Shown in pieces: positions 25,282 through 34,956 of a DNA stretch of 64,000 nucleotides. This stretch comes from Microbulbifer donghaiensis (lineage in GTDB: Bacteria; Pseudomonadota; Gammaproteobacteria; Pseudomonadales; Cellvibrionaceae), in contig NZ_FQVA01000001.1 of the NCBI RefSeq assembly GCF_900129095.1, positions 868,001 to 932,000 on the forward strand. The letters run 5' to 3'. Both the position numbers and the translations under genes were made by a program. Each line of letters starts with the position of its first letter. Within the stretch, counting starts at the first letter, position 1. The notes beneath the pieces are model-generated. The model saw only the letters and a list, made by a program, of their open reading frames with translations. It was not told where the DNA came from and ran no database searches.

Positions 25282-26034
25282 TTAAATACCCAGCGCCTTG
25301 ATCATAGTTTCCGGCGGCAGGTAGCCGGGCACTACGCTGCCGTCCTGCATCACGATAGTTGGCGTACCGCGCACATCGATCACATCGTTGCCCAGATTGT
25401 ACTGCTCCGCCACCGGGTTGTTCTTGCACACTTTCAGCGGCACATTCTCGCGATTCTTCAGTGCGGTCAGGGTCTTGTTGCGATCCTCGGCGCACCAGGC
25501 GGTGGCAATCTTGCGATAGCCGAGGGAATTCAGTCCCGTACGCGGGAAAGCCAGATAGCGCACTTCGATACCGCGCTTGTTCAGCTCCGGCACGTCGTTG
25601 TGGAGTTTGCGGCAGTAACCGCAGTCCACATCGGTAAATACATAGATATGGGCCTTGGTCTCCCCCTTGGGAGAAAACACGATCATATCGTCGACATTCT
25701 GCGCATCCATGATCGCAGCCCGTTTGGTGGTGCGGCGCTGTTCGGAGATATTCGCCAGACCGCCACCAGCGTGGACCTGATACAAGTCACCGAAAATAAA
25801 ATGGCTGCCATCGGCGGAGACGAACAGTGTGTTGGCACCGCCATCCACATCGACTTCGTACAGTCCGCTGATCGGGCTCTCCCGCACCTCACCGTAACTG
25901 GCCTTTGGGTTGCCCGCCTCGAGGCGCGCCTTGATGGTTTTCGCGACCTCTGCGTCGACTTCCGCCTGGGCTGTCGCCCCCAGCAGGGCGAACAGTGCGC
26001 CGACCAGCATCAGCGGCTTGTTGAAAAGCGTCAT
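25282..26034 (-). CDS. dsbC: Thiol:disulfide interchange protein DsbC
   Basis: A 250-residue periplasmic disulfide isomerase. The signal peptide is at residues 1-24 (ends ATAQA). An N-terminal dimerisation domain runs to about 85, then a thioredoxin fold with active site CGYC (138-141) and the cis-proline loop RGTPT (222-226). A second cysteine pair is at 181 and 203, as in Escherichia coli DsbC. The start at 26034 has an AAGGAG site (26043-26048); the longer frame to 26109 would add a non-signal extension. Neighbourhood with xerD is conserved, but a hydrolase gene has come between. Confidence 0.95.
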   Translation of the reverse strand: MTLFNKPLMLVGALFALLGATAQAEVDAEVAKTIKARLEAGNPKASYGEVRESPISGLYEVDVDGGANTLFVSADGSHFIFGDLYQVHAGGGLANISEQRRTTKRAAIMDAQNVDDMIVFSPKGETKAHIYVFTDVDCGYCRKLHNDVPELNKRGIEVRYLAFPRTGLNSLGYRKIATAWCAEDRNKTLTALKNRENVPLKVCKNNPVAEQYNLGNDVIDVRGTPTIVMQDGSVVPGYLPPETMIKALGI

Positions 26035-26172
26035 TCCCGAAAGCTCCTTAATTTCTTCTCTGGCTTCGACTAATACACCGTAATTCGGTTCCAGCCAGTA
26101 TGGCACCAATAGGCGACAAGTGTTTCTTACGGCGTGTTTTACAGCATTCGCAACCGGGGTGCCACCCTGCCC

Positions 26173-27585
26173 CTAGAGCGCGGCAATGATATCGCGGGCA
26201 AACGCGGCGATATCGAACTGCTGGCCGCCGGACTCATCGTAGCCGCGACGCACGATGACCAGATCCAGCGATGGCACCACAAAAACATACTGGCCGCGGT
26301 GGCCCGCGGCCATGAAACCGTCCTTCGGCAGCTGGAATCGCTCGCCGAGCAGCCACCACTGGGCGCCGTAGCCCCAGCCGGGCTCGCCGCGACTGTTGAG
26401 TGCCGGTGGCTGCTGCGGGGCCGGGGTCCGCACATAATCGACCCAATCCGCCGGCAGAACCCGCTCACCGGCCCAGACACCATCGTTCAGGTACAGGATG
26501 CCCAGGCGCGCCAGGTCGCGCGCCGTCGTCCAGACCTGGGAGGACATGACAAAGTTGCCCTCCCAGTCAGTTTCCAGCAGCGTATCGCGCATGCCGATGC
26601 GGTGGAGCAGTTTCTCGAACGGGTAGCGCAGGTAGTCCGCATCACTGCCGAGGCTCGCGCGCAAACTGCGCACGGCCAACAGGGTATCGTTGTTGGCGTA
26701 GCGCCAGCGGCTGCCCGGCAGCGCATCGAGCGGCGCCTCTGTCGCGCGGTCAGTGATGCGGGCGCCGCCGGCATAGATCTGATCCGTACGGCTGCCGGAC
26801 TGGCCGCTGTAGAGGCCGGAGGACATGTGCAGCAGGTTGGCCAGCGTGATCCCACGGCGCGGATCCAGCGGGCTCTGCCACTCGGGCACCGGCGCCGGCT
26901 CGTCCAGTTTCAGCACCCCATCACCGACGGCGATGCCGACAACGGTGGCGGCGATGCTCTTGGCCACCGACCAGGTGCGCTGCGACGTGTGCAGGTCGTA
27001 GCCAGCGCGGTAGCGCTCGCCCAGCAGCTCGCTGCTACGGCTTACCACCACCGCCGATGTCTCGGTACCGGCGCCGTACGTCTTGCCGTCAAACGCGCGC
27101 GCTATGATTTCCGCCAGATCTGCAGCGCTGGCCGGTTTGGCCTTGTCGCCCAATGGCCAGGGCTTGTCATTGCCCTGCGGCACCGCGGCCAATGTGACCC
27201 GAGGCAGCTCGGCGGCCACATCCGCCTCCGCCCCTATGGGCAGCTGAGCGCACCCCAGGTGTGGGCGCCAGGCGCTGACGCGCGGCGGCATCTGCTCACT
27301 GTAAGACACGCTCACCATCTTCCGTGCGCGGTCTATTTTTGCCGCCGGCAACTCCGCGAGGATTTCCCGATAGCCCGGGTAGATCCGGTTGAGCTCCAGC
27401 GCGGCGATGGATTCCGGCGAGCGCCCCGCGTTGAAGGTGGCGCTGCAGGTAAATGCCGCCTTGTAGCCAGCCACCAGCGCACGCATATGCTCCGGTGTTT
27501 CCTGGGCCGCGGCCGGCGCGGACAAGCCCAGGGCGATAGCCGCCGCAGTGGCAGTTCGGGAAATGTGACCCGCTATTCGTTTCAT
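26173..27585 (-). CDS. Serine hydrolase, class C beta-lactamase family (exported)
   Basis: A 470-residue protein with a signal peptide (residues 1-28, ending APAAAQ). The beta-lactamase/transpeptidase-like domain has S-x-x-K as WSVAKS (Ser206, Lys209), the tyrosine motif YANN (296-299), and GHRGQYVFV near the C-terminus in the place of the KTG box. These point to an esterase or amidase of the EstB/6-aminohexanoate-hydrolase type rather than a true beta-lactamase. An N-terminal extra region (about 30-150) is of unknown role. It sits between dsbC and xerD, which are usually neighbours. Confidence 0.82.
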   Translation of the reverse strand: MKRIAGHISRTATAAAIALGLSAPAAAQETPEHMRALVAGYKAAFTCSATFNAGRSPESIAALELNRIYPGYREILAELPAAKIDRARKMVSVSYSEQMPPRVSAWRPHLGCAQLPIGAEADVAAELPRVTLAAVPQGNDKPWPLGDKAKPASAADLAEIIARAFDGKTYGAGTETSAVVVSRSSELLGERYRAGYDLHTSQRTWSVAKSIAATVVGIAVGDGVLKLDEPAPVPEWQSPLDPRRGITLANLLHMSSGLYSGQSGSRTDQIYAGGARITDRATEAPLDALPGSRWRYANNDTLLAVRSLRASLGSDADYLRYPFEKLLHRIGMRDTLLETDWEGNFVMSSQVWTTARDLARLGILYLNDGVWAGERVLPADWVDYVRTPAPQQPPALNSRGEPGWGYGAQWWLLGERFQLPKDGFMAAGHRGQYVFVVPSLDLVIVRRGYDESGGQQFDIAAFARDIIAAL

Positions 27586-27639
27586 GGCAGAGAATCCTGT
27601 TGTTATTGTTCGTCGATCGCACCGAGCGTCGTGAGAGGC

Positions 27640-28545
27640 CTAGCCCCGGGGGTGGTGATCGCGGTGCAGCGCCTGCAGGCGCGCCTTGGCCACCTGCGTG
27701 TAGATCTGGGTCGTGGACAGGTCGGAGTGGCCGAGCAGCAACTGCACCACGCGCAGGTCGGCGCCGTGATTGAGCAGGTGGGTGGCGAAGGCGTGGCGCA
27801 ATGTGTGCGGCGACAGAGGTTTTTCGATGCCGGCCACTTTGGACCAGTGCTTGATGCGGTACCAAAAGGTCTGCCGGGTCATCGGCCGGCCGGCGCGCCC
27901 CGGGAAGCAGGTGTCGCTGTTGCCGGGTGGCAGCAGCTGCGGTCGGGTGGAATGCAGATAGCGCAGCATCCATTCCTGCGCAGCCTCCCCCATGGGTACC
28001 AGCCGCTCTTTGCTGCCTTTGCCAAACACCCGCACCACCCCCTGGCGCAGGTTGACCTGCGATACAGTCAGCTCCACCAGCTCGGTCACGCGCAAGCCGC
28101 AGGCGTAGAGCAATTCCAGCATTGTCCTGTCGCGCATACCGATGGCCGTCTCGGTGTCCGGAGCCTCCAGCAGCGCCTCCACGTCGGCCTCGGACAGCGA
28201 CTTGGGCAGTGGCTTGGGCAGCTTCGGGTTTTCGATCAGCGCGACCGGATCTTCCTGGATCAGCCCCTGGCGCAGGCAGTAGCGATAAAAACTGCGCAGC
28301 GCGGCGAGGGCGCGGGCTGTGGAGCGGGCCGAGCTGCCGCTCTGGTGCTTGCTGGCGAGATACTGCTGTACCTGGACGCGCCCAATTGACAGCAAGCCAT
28401 TACCACACTGCTCTTCGCAGAATGTCGTGAAGGCGCGCAGGTCGCGCCCGTAGGCGGCGCGGGTATGTTCGCTGGCACCGCGCTCGGCCCAGAGCATGTC
28501 CAGCCAGCGGGTAATCAACGGCTGCTGATCGGCAATAGTGTCCAT
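27640..28545 (-). CDS. xerD: Tyrosine recombinase XerD
   Basis: A 301-residue site-specific recombinase that resolves chromosome dimers at dif with XerC. The core-binding domain is at about 10-95 and the catalytic domain at 115-295. Catalytic residues are Arg152 (ACGLRVTEL), Lys176, His247 and Arg250 (HTLRHAFATH), His272 (LLGHSDL) and the nucleophile Tyr281. Length and the position beside dsbC and rplS are those of XerD, not of an element-borne integrase. Confidence 0.96.
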   Translation of the reverse strand: MDTIADQQPLITRWLDMLWAERGASEHTRAAYGRDLRAFTTFCEEQCGNGLLSIGRVQVQQYLASKHQSGSSARSTARALAALRSFYRYCLRQGLIQEDPVALIENPKLPKPLPKSLSEADVEALLEAPDTETAIGMRDRTMLELLYACGLRVTELVELTVSQVNLRQGVVRVFGKGSKERLVPMGEAAQEWMLRYLHSTRPQLLPPGNSDTCFPGRAGRPMTRQTFWYRIKHWSKVAGIEKPLSPHTLRHAFATHLLNHGADLRVVQLLLGHSDLSTTQIYTQVAKARLQALHRDHHPRG

Positions 28546-28565
28546 GGGCGCATTAAACCACAGGC

Positions 28566-28603
28566 AAAAAAAAGCCGGAGCATCTCTGCCCCGGCTTTTT
28601 TGT
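28566..28603. terminator. Bidirectional intrinsic terminator after rplS
   Basis: AAAAAGCCGG (28569-28578) pairs with CCGGCTTTTT (28591-28600), giving a stem with A-runs on one side and T-runs on the other. It lies just beyond rplS and ends the rpsP-rimM-trmD-rplS transcript on the minus strand. Confidence 0.88.
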
Positions 28604-28621
28604 ACTCGATCAAAGAAAAAC

Positions 28622-28987
28622 TTAGTTGAGCTTCTCTTTAATACGGGCAGCCTTACCAGTCAGGCTGCGCAGGTAGTACAGCTTGGCCTGACGCACGTCA
28701 CCGCGACGCTTGACAGAAACACTGTCAACCAGCGGGCTGTGAGTCTGGAAGGTACGCTCTACGCCAACACCGTGGGAGATCTTGCGCACGGTGAACGAAG
28801 AGTTCAGACCGCGGTTGCGCTTGCCGATTACCACGCCTTCGAAGGCCTGCAGACGCTCGCGGTTACCTTCTTTAACCTTAACCTGAACGACAACGGTGTC
28901 GCCCGGGGCAAAGGCCGGAACTTCGCTCTTCAGCTGTTCCTGCTCCAGCTGCTGAATGATTTTGTTAGTCATTTGGAATACTCCCAA
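28622..28987 (-). CDS. rplS: 50S ribosomal protein L19
   Basis: A 121-residue ribosomal protein at the 30S-50S interface. The sequence [38 protein letters not shown] and [18 protein letters not shown] is typical L19. Last gene of the rpsP-rimM-trmD-rplS operon and directly followed by a terminator. The gap to trmD is about 120 nt. Confidence 0.97.
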   Translation of the reverse strand: MGVFQMTNKIIQQLEQEQLKSEVPAFAPGDTVVVQVKVKEGNRERLQAFEGVVIGKRNRGLNSSFTVRKISHGVGVERTFQTHSPLVDSVSVKRRGDVRQAKLYYLRSLTGKAARIKEKLN

Positions 28988-29107
28988 ACATAAGGACTCT
29001 AGTTAGAGTCCTACGATTGTGTAGCTTCTCAGCTAGTTCACCGAACTACTTGCGCCTCCCGGCGAATTCGGCCTCACAGGCATCCCTAGATCTCTCCAGA
29101 GGCACCC

Positions 29108-29878
29108 TCAACTCTCTTCGGACTTCCGCTCCTGCCGGATTTCCTCCAGCAGCAGCTTCTGCTCTTTATCCAGTTCCAGCCGCTCCAACAAGTCGGGCCG
29201 TCGCTGTTGTGTGCGCGCCAGTGCCTGCTTCAGGCGCCAGCGGCGAATTCTCTCGTGGTTGCCGGACAACAGTACCTCCGGCACCACTCTGCCTAGGAAT
29301 TGATCCGGGCGGGTGTAGTGGGGGCAATCCAGCAATCCCTGGGCGAAGGAGTCCTCCACCGCCGACTGATCGTGCCCCAGGGCACCGGGAATCAGTCGGG
29401 TGACGGCATCCACCATCACCATGGCGGCCAGCTCACCACCACTTAAAACATAGTCGCCGATCGACCATTCTTCGTCGATCAGCATCTCGACGATGCGCTC
29501 GTCGATGCCTTCGTAGCGCCCCGCCAGCAACACCAGGTTGCCCGCTTCGGCCAGCACCTCGACACCACCCTGATCCAGCTGTCGCCCCTGGGGCGACAGG
29601 TAGATACTGCGCGCAGTCGCACCGTCTTCCTCGGCCCAGGCGCGAGCTGCGCTCAGCGCCTGGTACAGGGGCTCTGCCAGCATCACCATGCCCGGGCCGC
29701 CGCCGTAGGGGCGGTCGTCCACCGTGCGGTGGCGGTCGCTGGTGAAATCGCGCGGATTCCAGCAGCGCACTTCCAGCAGGCCGTCCTTGACCGCCCGTCC
29801 GCTGATACCGTAATCGGTCAGCGCGGCAAACATCTCCGGGAAGATGCTGATCAGGGCGATGCGCTTGGCAGCCACCAC
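29108..29878 (-). CDS. trmD: tRNA (guanine-37-N1)-methyltransferase
   Basis: A 256-residue SPOUT-class enzyme that methylates G37 of tRNAs to prevent frameshifting. Motifs are [16 protein letters not shown] at the N-terminus, [16 protein letters not shown], and the trefoil-knot SAM site [13 protein letters not shown] ... [14 protein letters not shown]. It starts with GTG at 29878, sharing one base with the rimM stop (TAGTG), so translation is coupled. Confidence 0.97.
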   Translation of the reverse strand: MVAAKRIALISIFPEMFAALTDYGISGRAVKDGLLEVRCWNPRDFTSDRHRTVDDRPYGGGPGMVMLAEPLYQALSAARAWAEEDGATARSIYLSPQGRQLDQGGVEVLAEAGNLVLLAGRYEGIDERIVEMLIDEEWSIGDYVLSGGELAAMVMVDAVTRLIPGALGHDQSAVEDSFAQGLLDCPHYTRPDQFLGRVVPEVLLSGNHERIRRWRLKQALARTQQRRPDLLERLELDKEQKLLLEEIRQERKSEES

Positions 29879-30429
29879 TAAAATTCCGGGTCCCAGTCGA
29901 CGGTGATGACACCGGCATCCAGGTCGATATCGATGATGAATTCGCCGGGCAGATACGGTATCAGACGCTCGCGTCTGTCCTCACCACCGCGCACCACCAT
30001 CACATCGTTGGCACCGGTTTCCATCATGCGGGTCACGGTACCTAAATCGTGTTCAGCGCCACCGAAGCGGCTGATCACGCGCAGGCCTTCAAGCTGGTGC
30101 CAGTAGAATTCGCCCTCGTCGAGCGCTGGCATCAGGTCCCGGCGCACGGCGATATCCCGCTGGCAGAAGCGCGCCGCCAGATCGCGGTCATCGACGCCCT
30201 TGATATGGACGACCAGACCCTTGCCGTGGCCTTTGCCACCGTCGATCTGCAACGGCTCCCAGCCGTTCGGACCCTGCAGCCACCAGTCTGAGAACTGCAG
30301 GATATTGTCCATCGGCTCGGTGTAGGAGTGGACCTTGACCCAGCCGCGAACGCCGTAAACCGAGGTTATGCGCCCGACAGTGACCAGTTCATCGGATTTG
30401 GATCCGCTGCTGTCGAGGTCTAGGGCCAC
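29878..30429 (-). CDS. rimM: Ribosome maturation factor RimM
   Basis: A 183-residue protein that assists 30S head assembly by binding ribosomal protein S19. The N-terminal barrel begins [20 protein letters not shown] and the C-terminal PRC barrel includes [14 protein letters not shown] and [17 protein letters not shown]. Second gene of the rpsP operon, 24 nt after rpsP. Confidence 0.96.
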   Translation of the reverse strand: MALDLDSSGSKSDELVTVGRITSVYGVRGWVKVHSYTEPMDNILQFSDWWLQGPNGWEPLQIDGGKGHGKGLVVHIKGVDDRDLAARFCQRDIAVRRDLMPALDEGEFYWHQLEGLRVISRFGGAEHDLGTVTRMMETGANDVMVVRGGEDRRERLIPYLPGEFIIDIDLDAGVITVDWDPEF

Positions 30430-30453
30430 AGGCGCACCACCAACAGGCTTAAA

Positions 30454-30693
30454 TTAAGCGGATTCTTTCAGCAGTTTGCTGACGCGATCGGAAACCTGCG
30501 CGCCCTGGCCTACCCAGTACTCAACACGCTCACGATCTACACGCAGACGCTCTTCCTGACCGCGGGCAACCGGGTTGAAGAAGCCAACGCGCTCAATGAA
30601 ACGACCGTCGCGGGATTTGCGGCTGTCGGTCACAGTCAGGTGATAAAACGGGCGCTTCTTAGCACCGCCACGAGCCAAACGAATGGTTACCAT
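30454..30693 (-). CDS. rpsP: 30S ribosomal protein S16
   Basis: A 79-residue protein: [20 protein letters not shown] is the universal S16 start, followed by [15 protein letters not shown]. The start at 30693 has an AGGAAAG site, and is preferred over the longer frame to 30717. First gene of the operon leading to rplS; its promoter should lie in the 157-nt gap after ffh. Confidence 0.97.
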   Translation of the reverse strand: MVTIRLARGGAKKRPFYHLTVTDSRKSRDGRFIERVGFFNPVARGQEERLRVDRERVEYWVGQGAQVSDRVSKLLKESA

Positions 30694-30850
30694 GTAACTT
30701 TCCTGTAGGTTCAACACTGGGCGGCCCCACAGGACCGCCTACAACAACTATGCCGGTAGCTCGCCCGGCTGAAAGGCGGCGTATTCTAATGTACCGCCCG
30801 GGGTTTGTATAGCGCTTAATCCGCCCGCGAAATCAGGGCCTTAAGGTCGG

Positions 30851-32266
30851 CTATTTCTTCTTGAAACCGGGGGGCAGGCCGCCGGGCATACCGCCCATTC
30901 CGCCAAGTCCACCCGTGCCGCCCATGCCAGGCATGCCGCCCAGACCGCGCATCATCTTGCCCATACCGCCGCCTTTGAGCTTCTTCATCATTTTGCCCAT
31001 CTGCTTGTGCTGCTTGAGCAGGCGATTCAGGTCCTGCACCTGGGTGCCGGAACCCGCGGTAATCCGGCGCTTGCGGGAGCCGGTAAGGATGTCCGGGTTG
31101 CGGCGCTCGGCTGGCGTCATGGAGCCGATGATGGCGTCCATACGCTTAAATTCCTTGCCCATATCCGCCTGTTGCGCCGCCTGGGCCAGACCGCCCATAC
31201 CCGGCATTTTCTCGAGCAGCGAGCCGAAGCCGCCCATGTTCTGCATCTGCTGCAGCTGGTCGCGCAAGTCTTCCAGATCGAAGCCCTTGCCCTTCTGCAC
31301 CTTCTTGACCAGCTTCTCGGCCTTGGCCTTGTCGATCTTCTGCTCCGCCTCCTCGATCAGCGACAGGATGTCGCCCATACCGAGAATGCGCGAGGCGATA
31401 CGATCGGGGTGGAAGGTCTCCAGCGCGTCGGTTTTCTCACCGACACCGATAAACTTGATCGGCTTGCCGGTCACATGACGCACGGACAACGCCGCACCGC
31501 CGCGGGCGTCGCCGTCCGCCTTGGTCAGGATCACGCCGGTCAGCGGCAGCGCTTCGTTGAAGGCGCTGGCGGTATTGACCGCATCCTGACCGATCATAGC
31601 GTCGATCACGAACAGGGTCTCCGCCGGGGCCAGCTCACCGTGCAGCTCCCGGATCTCATCCATCAGCTGCTCGTCGATGTGCAGGCGGCCGGCGGTATCG
31701 ACGATCAGCACGTCGGCGAACTGCTTGCGCGCCGCATCCATCGCGCCCTTGGCGATATCCAGCGGCTTCTGCTCCGGGGTCGACGGGTAGAAGAGCGCGT
31801 CCACCTCGCCGGCGAGCGTCTCCAGCTGCTTGATGGCCGCGGGACGATAGACGTCCGCACTCACCACCATCACCTTCTTCTTCTCGCGCGTTTGCAGGTA
31901 TTTGGCCAGCTTGGCCACACTGGTGGTTTTACCGGCACCCTGCAGGCCCGCCATCAGGATCACTGCCGGCGGCTGCACCGCCAGGTTCAGCGGCTGCGCC
32001 GCCTCACCCATCACCTTGACCAGTTCGTCCTGCACAATCTTGACGAATTGCTGCCCCGGGTTCAGCGCACTGCTGACCTTCTGGCCCACCGCCGCGGTGC
32101 GCACCTGCTGCACAAAGGCTTTCACCACTGGCAGGGCCACATCCGCCTCCAGCAGTGCCTTGCGCACTTCGCGCAAGGTATCGCGGATATTGTCATCCGT
32201 CAGGCGCGCTTTACCGGTGACTTTCTTTAGTGCGGCCGATAAGCGGTCGCTCAGGTTATCGAACAT
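30851..32266 (-). CDS. ffh: Signal recognition particle protein Ffh
   Basis: A 471-residue SRP54 GTPase that binds signal sequences on ribosomes and 4.5S RNA. The N domain is at 1-85, the G domain has the P-loop GLQGAGKTTSVAKLA (about 108-122) and DTAGR, and the methionine-rich M domain occupies 300-471. The C-terminus is an extended Gly/Met/Pro tail (GGLGGMGGMPGGLPPGFKKK). It faces the cytochrome c assembly gene across 203 nt. Confidence 0.97.
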   Translation of the reverse strand: MFDNLSDRLSAALKKVTGKARLTDDNIRDTLREVRKALLEADVALPVVKAFVQQVRTAAVGQKVSSALNPGQQFVKIVQDELVKVMGEAAQPLNLAVQPPAVILMAGLQGAGKTTSVAKLAKYLQTREKKKVMVVSADVYRPAAIKQLETLAGEVDALFYPSTPEQKPLDIAKGAMDAARKQFADVLIVDTAGRLHIDEQLMDEIRELHGELAPAETLFVIDAMIGQDAVNTASAFNEALPLTGVILTKADGDARGGAALSVRHVTGKPIKFIGVGEKTDALETFHPDRIASRILGMGDILSLIEEAEQKIDKAKAEKLVKKVQKGKGFDLEDLRDQLQQMQNMGGFGSLLEKMPGMGGLAQAAQQADMGKEFKRMDAIIGSMTPAERRNPDILTGSRKRRITAGSGTQVQDLNRLLKQHKQMGKMMKKLKGGGMGKMMRGLGGMPGMGGTGGLGGMGGMPGGLPPGFKKK

Positions 32267-32469
32267 AGATACGTCTCGATCTCTCTGCTTGCGGACAACT
32301 GGTCATGGCAGATATCCGCGATATTTGCGGAAGCCAGTCGCGGCTTCCGTTTCCGAGGCGCGGCAGTATAGCCCAGGACGGATCTCAGCCGAAATATCGC
32401 CAAGCCTTTCCAGTACAGGCGCGCTGTGACACACTGCCGCCCTATCGTAATGTAGACACGGATTTATCG

Positions 32470-33270
32470 ATGGCGGCATTCGCCCATTGGACGGCAATCG
32501 CACTCTACCTGGCCACCACCGCTGTGGCCGCCCTCACCTTTGCCCACAAGCGCCAGCCCAACAACTTCTTACTGCTGGGACTGCTCGGCGGCGCACTGCT
32601 GGCCCACGCCATTTCCCTGGCCCACACACTGGTGGCGCCGGCGGGCTACCGCTTCGATTTGCTGGCGATGCTGTCGCTGATCGCCTGGGTGGTCAACCTC
32701 CTGCTGCTGATCCTGGCCGCCGGACGCCCGCTCACACTGCTGATACTGATCCTGGCACCGATTGGCGCGCTCACCGAGCTCGCAGCAGTGCACTCCTGGC
32801 GCGGCGTACCGCCGCATGAGCAGCTGTCAGCAGGCATCGCCGTGCACGCACTGCTGTCGATCACCGCTTACTCCATGCTGGCCCTGGCCACGTTGCAGGC
32901 GATCTATCTCCATTACCTGAACCAGCAGCTACACAATCACCGTCCGGGGGGTATCAGCCGCTTCCTGCCACCGCTGCAGAGCATGGAATCACTGCTGTTC
33001 GGGCTGATTGCCTTTGGCCAGCTGCTGCTTACCGCCTCACTGGTGACCGGGTTTCTGTTTGTTGACAACCTCTTCGCGCAGCATCTGGTGCACAAGAGCA
33101 CCCTGTCGCTGATTGCCTGGGTGCTCTACAGCATCCTGCTCTGGGGCCACTGGAAGCTGGGCTGGCGAGGCAATACTGCCGTGCGCTGGACCCTGGCCGC
33201 CTTTGCCGCACTGATGCTGGCGTACTTCGGCAGTAAACTGGTTCTGGAAGTCATTCTCCAGCGCTCCTGA
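32470..33270 (+). CDS. Cytochrome c assembly protein, CcsA/YpjD family
   Basis: A 266-residue membrane protein with eight hydrophobic segments. The motif VHALLSITAYSMLALATLQAIYL and a histidine-containing VHKSTLSLIAWVLYSILLWGHW near the C-terminus match the CcsA-type domain of inner-membrane YpjD proteins commonly found beside ffh. These contain heme-handling histidines, but the tryptophan-rich WWD loop of full CcmC/CcmF proteins is only partly present. The longer frame to 32305 is rejected because its first 55 residues are not membrane-like. Confidence 0.85.
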   Translation: MAAFAHWTAIALYLATTAVAALTFAHKRQPNNFLLLGLLGGALLAHAISLAHTLVAPAGYRFDLLAMLSLIAWVVNLLLLILAAGRPLTLLILILAPIGALTELAAVHSWRGVPPHEQLSAGIAVHALLSITAYSMLALATLQAIYLHYLNQQLHNHRPGGISRFLPPLQSMESLLFGLIAFGQLLLTASLVTGFLFVDNLFAQHLVHKSTLSLIAWVLYSILLWGHWKLGWRGNTAVRWTLAAFAALMLAYFGSKLVLEVILQRS

Positions 33271-33358
33271 GACAATTGCCCGCCGCAACAGCGGGTAAAC
33301 TTGCGGCGGCGGGAATTCTGTTTCAATATCCCCGCTTGGTAATAAAAAGAGTTCTCCC

Positions 33359-34642
33359 TTGAACGAGATACCGCTCGGCCTGCTGTTCAGCCTGCTGGCT
33401 CTGCTAATTGTCATTTCCGCCTTCTTCTCCAGCTCCGAAACCAGCATGATGGCGCTGAATCGCTATCGCCTGCGCCACCAGGCCAAGAGCGGCCACCGCG
33501 GCGCCCGGCGGGCGATGGAGTTGCTGTCCCGCCCGGACAAGCTGATCGGCGTTATCCTGATTGGCAACAATCTGGTCAATATTCTCGCATCGGTGATAGC
33601 CGGCGTGGTGTTTACCCAGCTCTACGGCGATGCGGGCGTCTTCTATGCCACCGCGGTATTGACCATCGTGATCCTGATCTTTGCCGAGGTGACACCGAAG
33701 ACCATAGCCGCCCTGCACCCGGAAAAGATTGCCTTTCCCGCCTCCCTGGTACTGCGTCCGCTACTGTGGTTGCTGGCACCGGTGGTGTGGCTGGTCAGCA
33801 GTATTTCCAATGGCCTGGCACGCCTGGTTGGCGTTGAAGCGACAGCCGGCACCGATGCCGAGCACCTGGCACCCGAGGAATTGCGGACCGTCGTGTTCGA
33901 GTCCGGCGCCCTGCTGCCGAGCAAGCACAAAGGCATGCTGCTGAACGTACTCGACCTGGACCAGGCCACCGTGGAAGACATCATGATCCCGCGCAACGAA
34001 GTCGTCGGCGTGGATCTCGAGCACAGCGGCGACAAGATCCTGCAACAACTGGCAGAAAGCAGCTACACCCGCCTGCCGGTCTTTAAGGGCGACATCAACC
34101 AGGTAGTGGGCATTCTGCACCTGCGCCGCGCGGCGCAGATACTGCGCGACGGCCCGGAGGAGTTCAGCGCGGAGCGCCTCAAGTCCTACACGGATGAACC
34201 CTACTTCGTGCCCGAGGCGACCCCCCTGCCCACGCTGCTGATGAACTTCCAGAAAAAGAAGCGCCGCATGGGGCTGGTCGTCGACGAATACGGCGAGGTC
34301 ATGGGTATCGTGACCCTGGAGGATCTTCTGGAGGAGATTGTCGGCGACTTCACCGCCAGCCCGGTGCCCAGCGAAGATGAGGAAATCGTCGCTGCCGGCG
34401 ATGGCTGGTACCTGATCGAGGGCGGCACCTCCATTCGCGACATCAACCGCACGCTGCACTGGGAGCTACCCACCGATGGCCCGAAAACCTTCAACGGCCT
34501 GGCGATGGAGCATCTCGAGAGTATTCCAGACGGTAATATCAGTTTTTACATACTGAATTACCTGGTGGAAATCGAGGAGGTCTCGGACAAGATGATCACT
34601 CAGGCGCGGGTCAAGAAAATGAACTCGGGCAGAAAATCCTAA
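33359..34642 (+). CDS. CNNM/CBS domain membrane protein (HlyC/CorC family)
   Basis: A 427-residue protein with a DUF21 (CNNM) domain of four membrane spans (1-180, with SAFFSSSETSMMALNRYRLRH), two CBS domains at about 205-330 (DIMIPRNEVVGV; MGLVVDEYGEVMGIVTLEDLLEEIVG), and a C-terminal CorC/HlyC domain. Relatives are linked to magnesium or cobalt efflux. It starts at TTG 33359 with an AAAAGAG site. It follows the CcsA-like gene, the common arrangement. An inverted repeat (CCCGCCGCAA with TTGCGGCGGCGGG, 33279-33313) lies between the two. Confidence 0.93.
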   Translation: MNEIPLGLLFSLLALLIVISAFFSSSETSMMALNRYRLRHQAKSGHRGARRAMELLSRPDKLIGVILIGNNLVNILASVIAGVVFTQLYGDAGVFYATAVLTIVILIFAEVTPKTIAALHPEKIAFPASLVLRPLLWLLAPVVWLVSSISNGLARLVGVEATAGTDAEHLAPEELRTVVFESGALLPSKHKGMLLNVLDLDQATVEDIMIPRNEVVGVDLEHSGDKILQQLAESSYTRLPVFKGDINQVVGILHLRRAAQILRDGPEEFSAERLKSYTDEPYFVPEATPLPTLLMNFQKKKRRMGLVVDEYGEVMGIVTLEDLLEEIVGDFTASPVPSEDEEIVAAGDGWYLIEGGTSIRDINRTLHWELPTDGPKTFNGLAMEHLESIPDGNISFYILNYLVEIEEVSDKMITQARVKKMNSGRKS

Positions 34643-34785
34643 GCGCCGATAGCCAGCCGGCGCCCCTCCAAATTACGCCAGCCCATCGACAACTGCTTCA
34701 CCGGCGCAAAGCTCTGCCGGTGGACCGGGCTGGGGCCGAGCTGCCCCGGCGCCTGCAGTTGCGCCCTGGTCGTGTTGGGCCGGCC
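34639..34785 (-). pseudogene. Decayed duplicate of the rnhB 3' end
   Basis: On the minus strand one frame reads [27 protein letters not shown], matching [27 protein letters not shown], the C-terminus of the intact RnhB gene at 36436-37053. About 22 of 27 residues are identical and the DNA match is contiguous. Upstream of this the similarity fades with indels. After SM the frame reads on for 13 more codons and ends beside the stop of the CNNM gene. No start or catalytic region remains. It is in the same orientation as rnhB, on the far side of the aminotransferase. Confidence 0.85.
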
Positions 34786-34789
34786 TGAC

Positions 34790-34956
34790 GTTGTTCTACC
34801 TTCTGTGCGCGAAAGCAGTTAAAATCCCATCCGTGCGGCCAGATGTCGCCATCCCTCCTGAAGACACTGCAGCCTGAGATCCGCTCAGGCATCAAAAGCC
34901 AGGCAAGCCTTAAACATAACTTTTAGCTTAAAACGCTAGAAATATTGGTGATTGCT
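34790..34956. other. Upstream region of the aminotransferase
   Basis: This 167-nt stretch has no gene. It becomes AT-rich toward the aminotransferase start. A hairpin CCTGAG-atccg-CTCAGG is at about 34874-34890. A promoter is expected here but I cannot name clear -35 and -10 boxes. Confidence 0.4.

Noticed and set aside
26173-27585. True class C beta-lactamase resistance gene
   Set aside because: The KTG box is replaced by HRG and the protein is much longer than AmpC, which fits esterase-like family members better.
26134-28389. A 751-codon plus-strand open frame
   Set aside because: It lies exactly opposite the serine hydrolase and xerD, both with full catalytic motifs. Its translation has no recognisable domain; it is an antisense effect of GC-rich third codon positions.
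27640-28545. Integrase of a genomic island
   Set aside because: Length, catalytic pattern and neighbours (rplS, dsbC) are those of chromosomal XerD.
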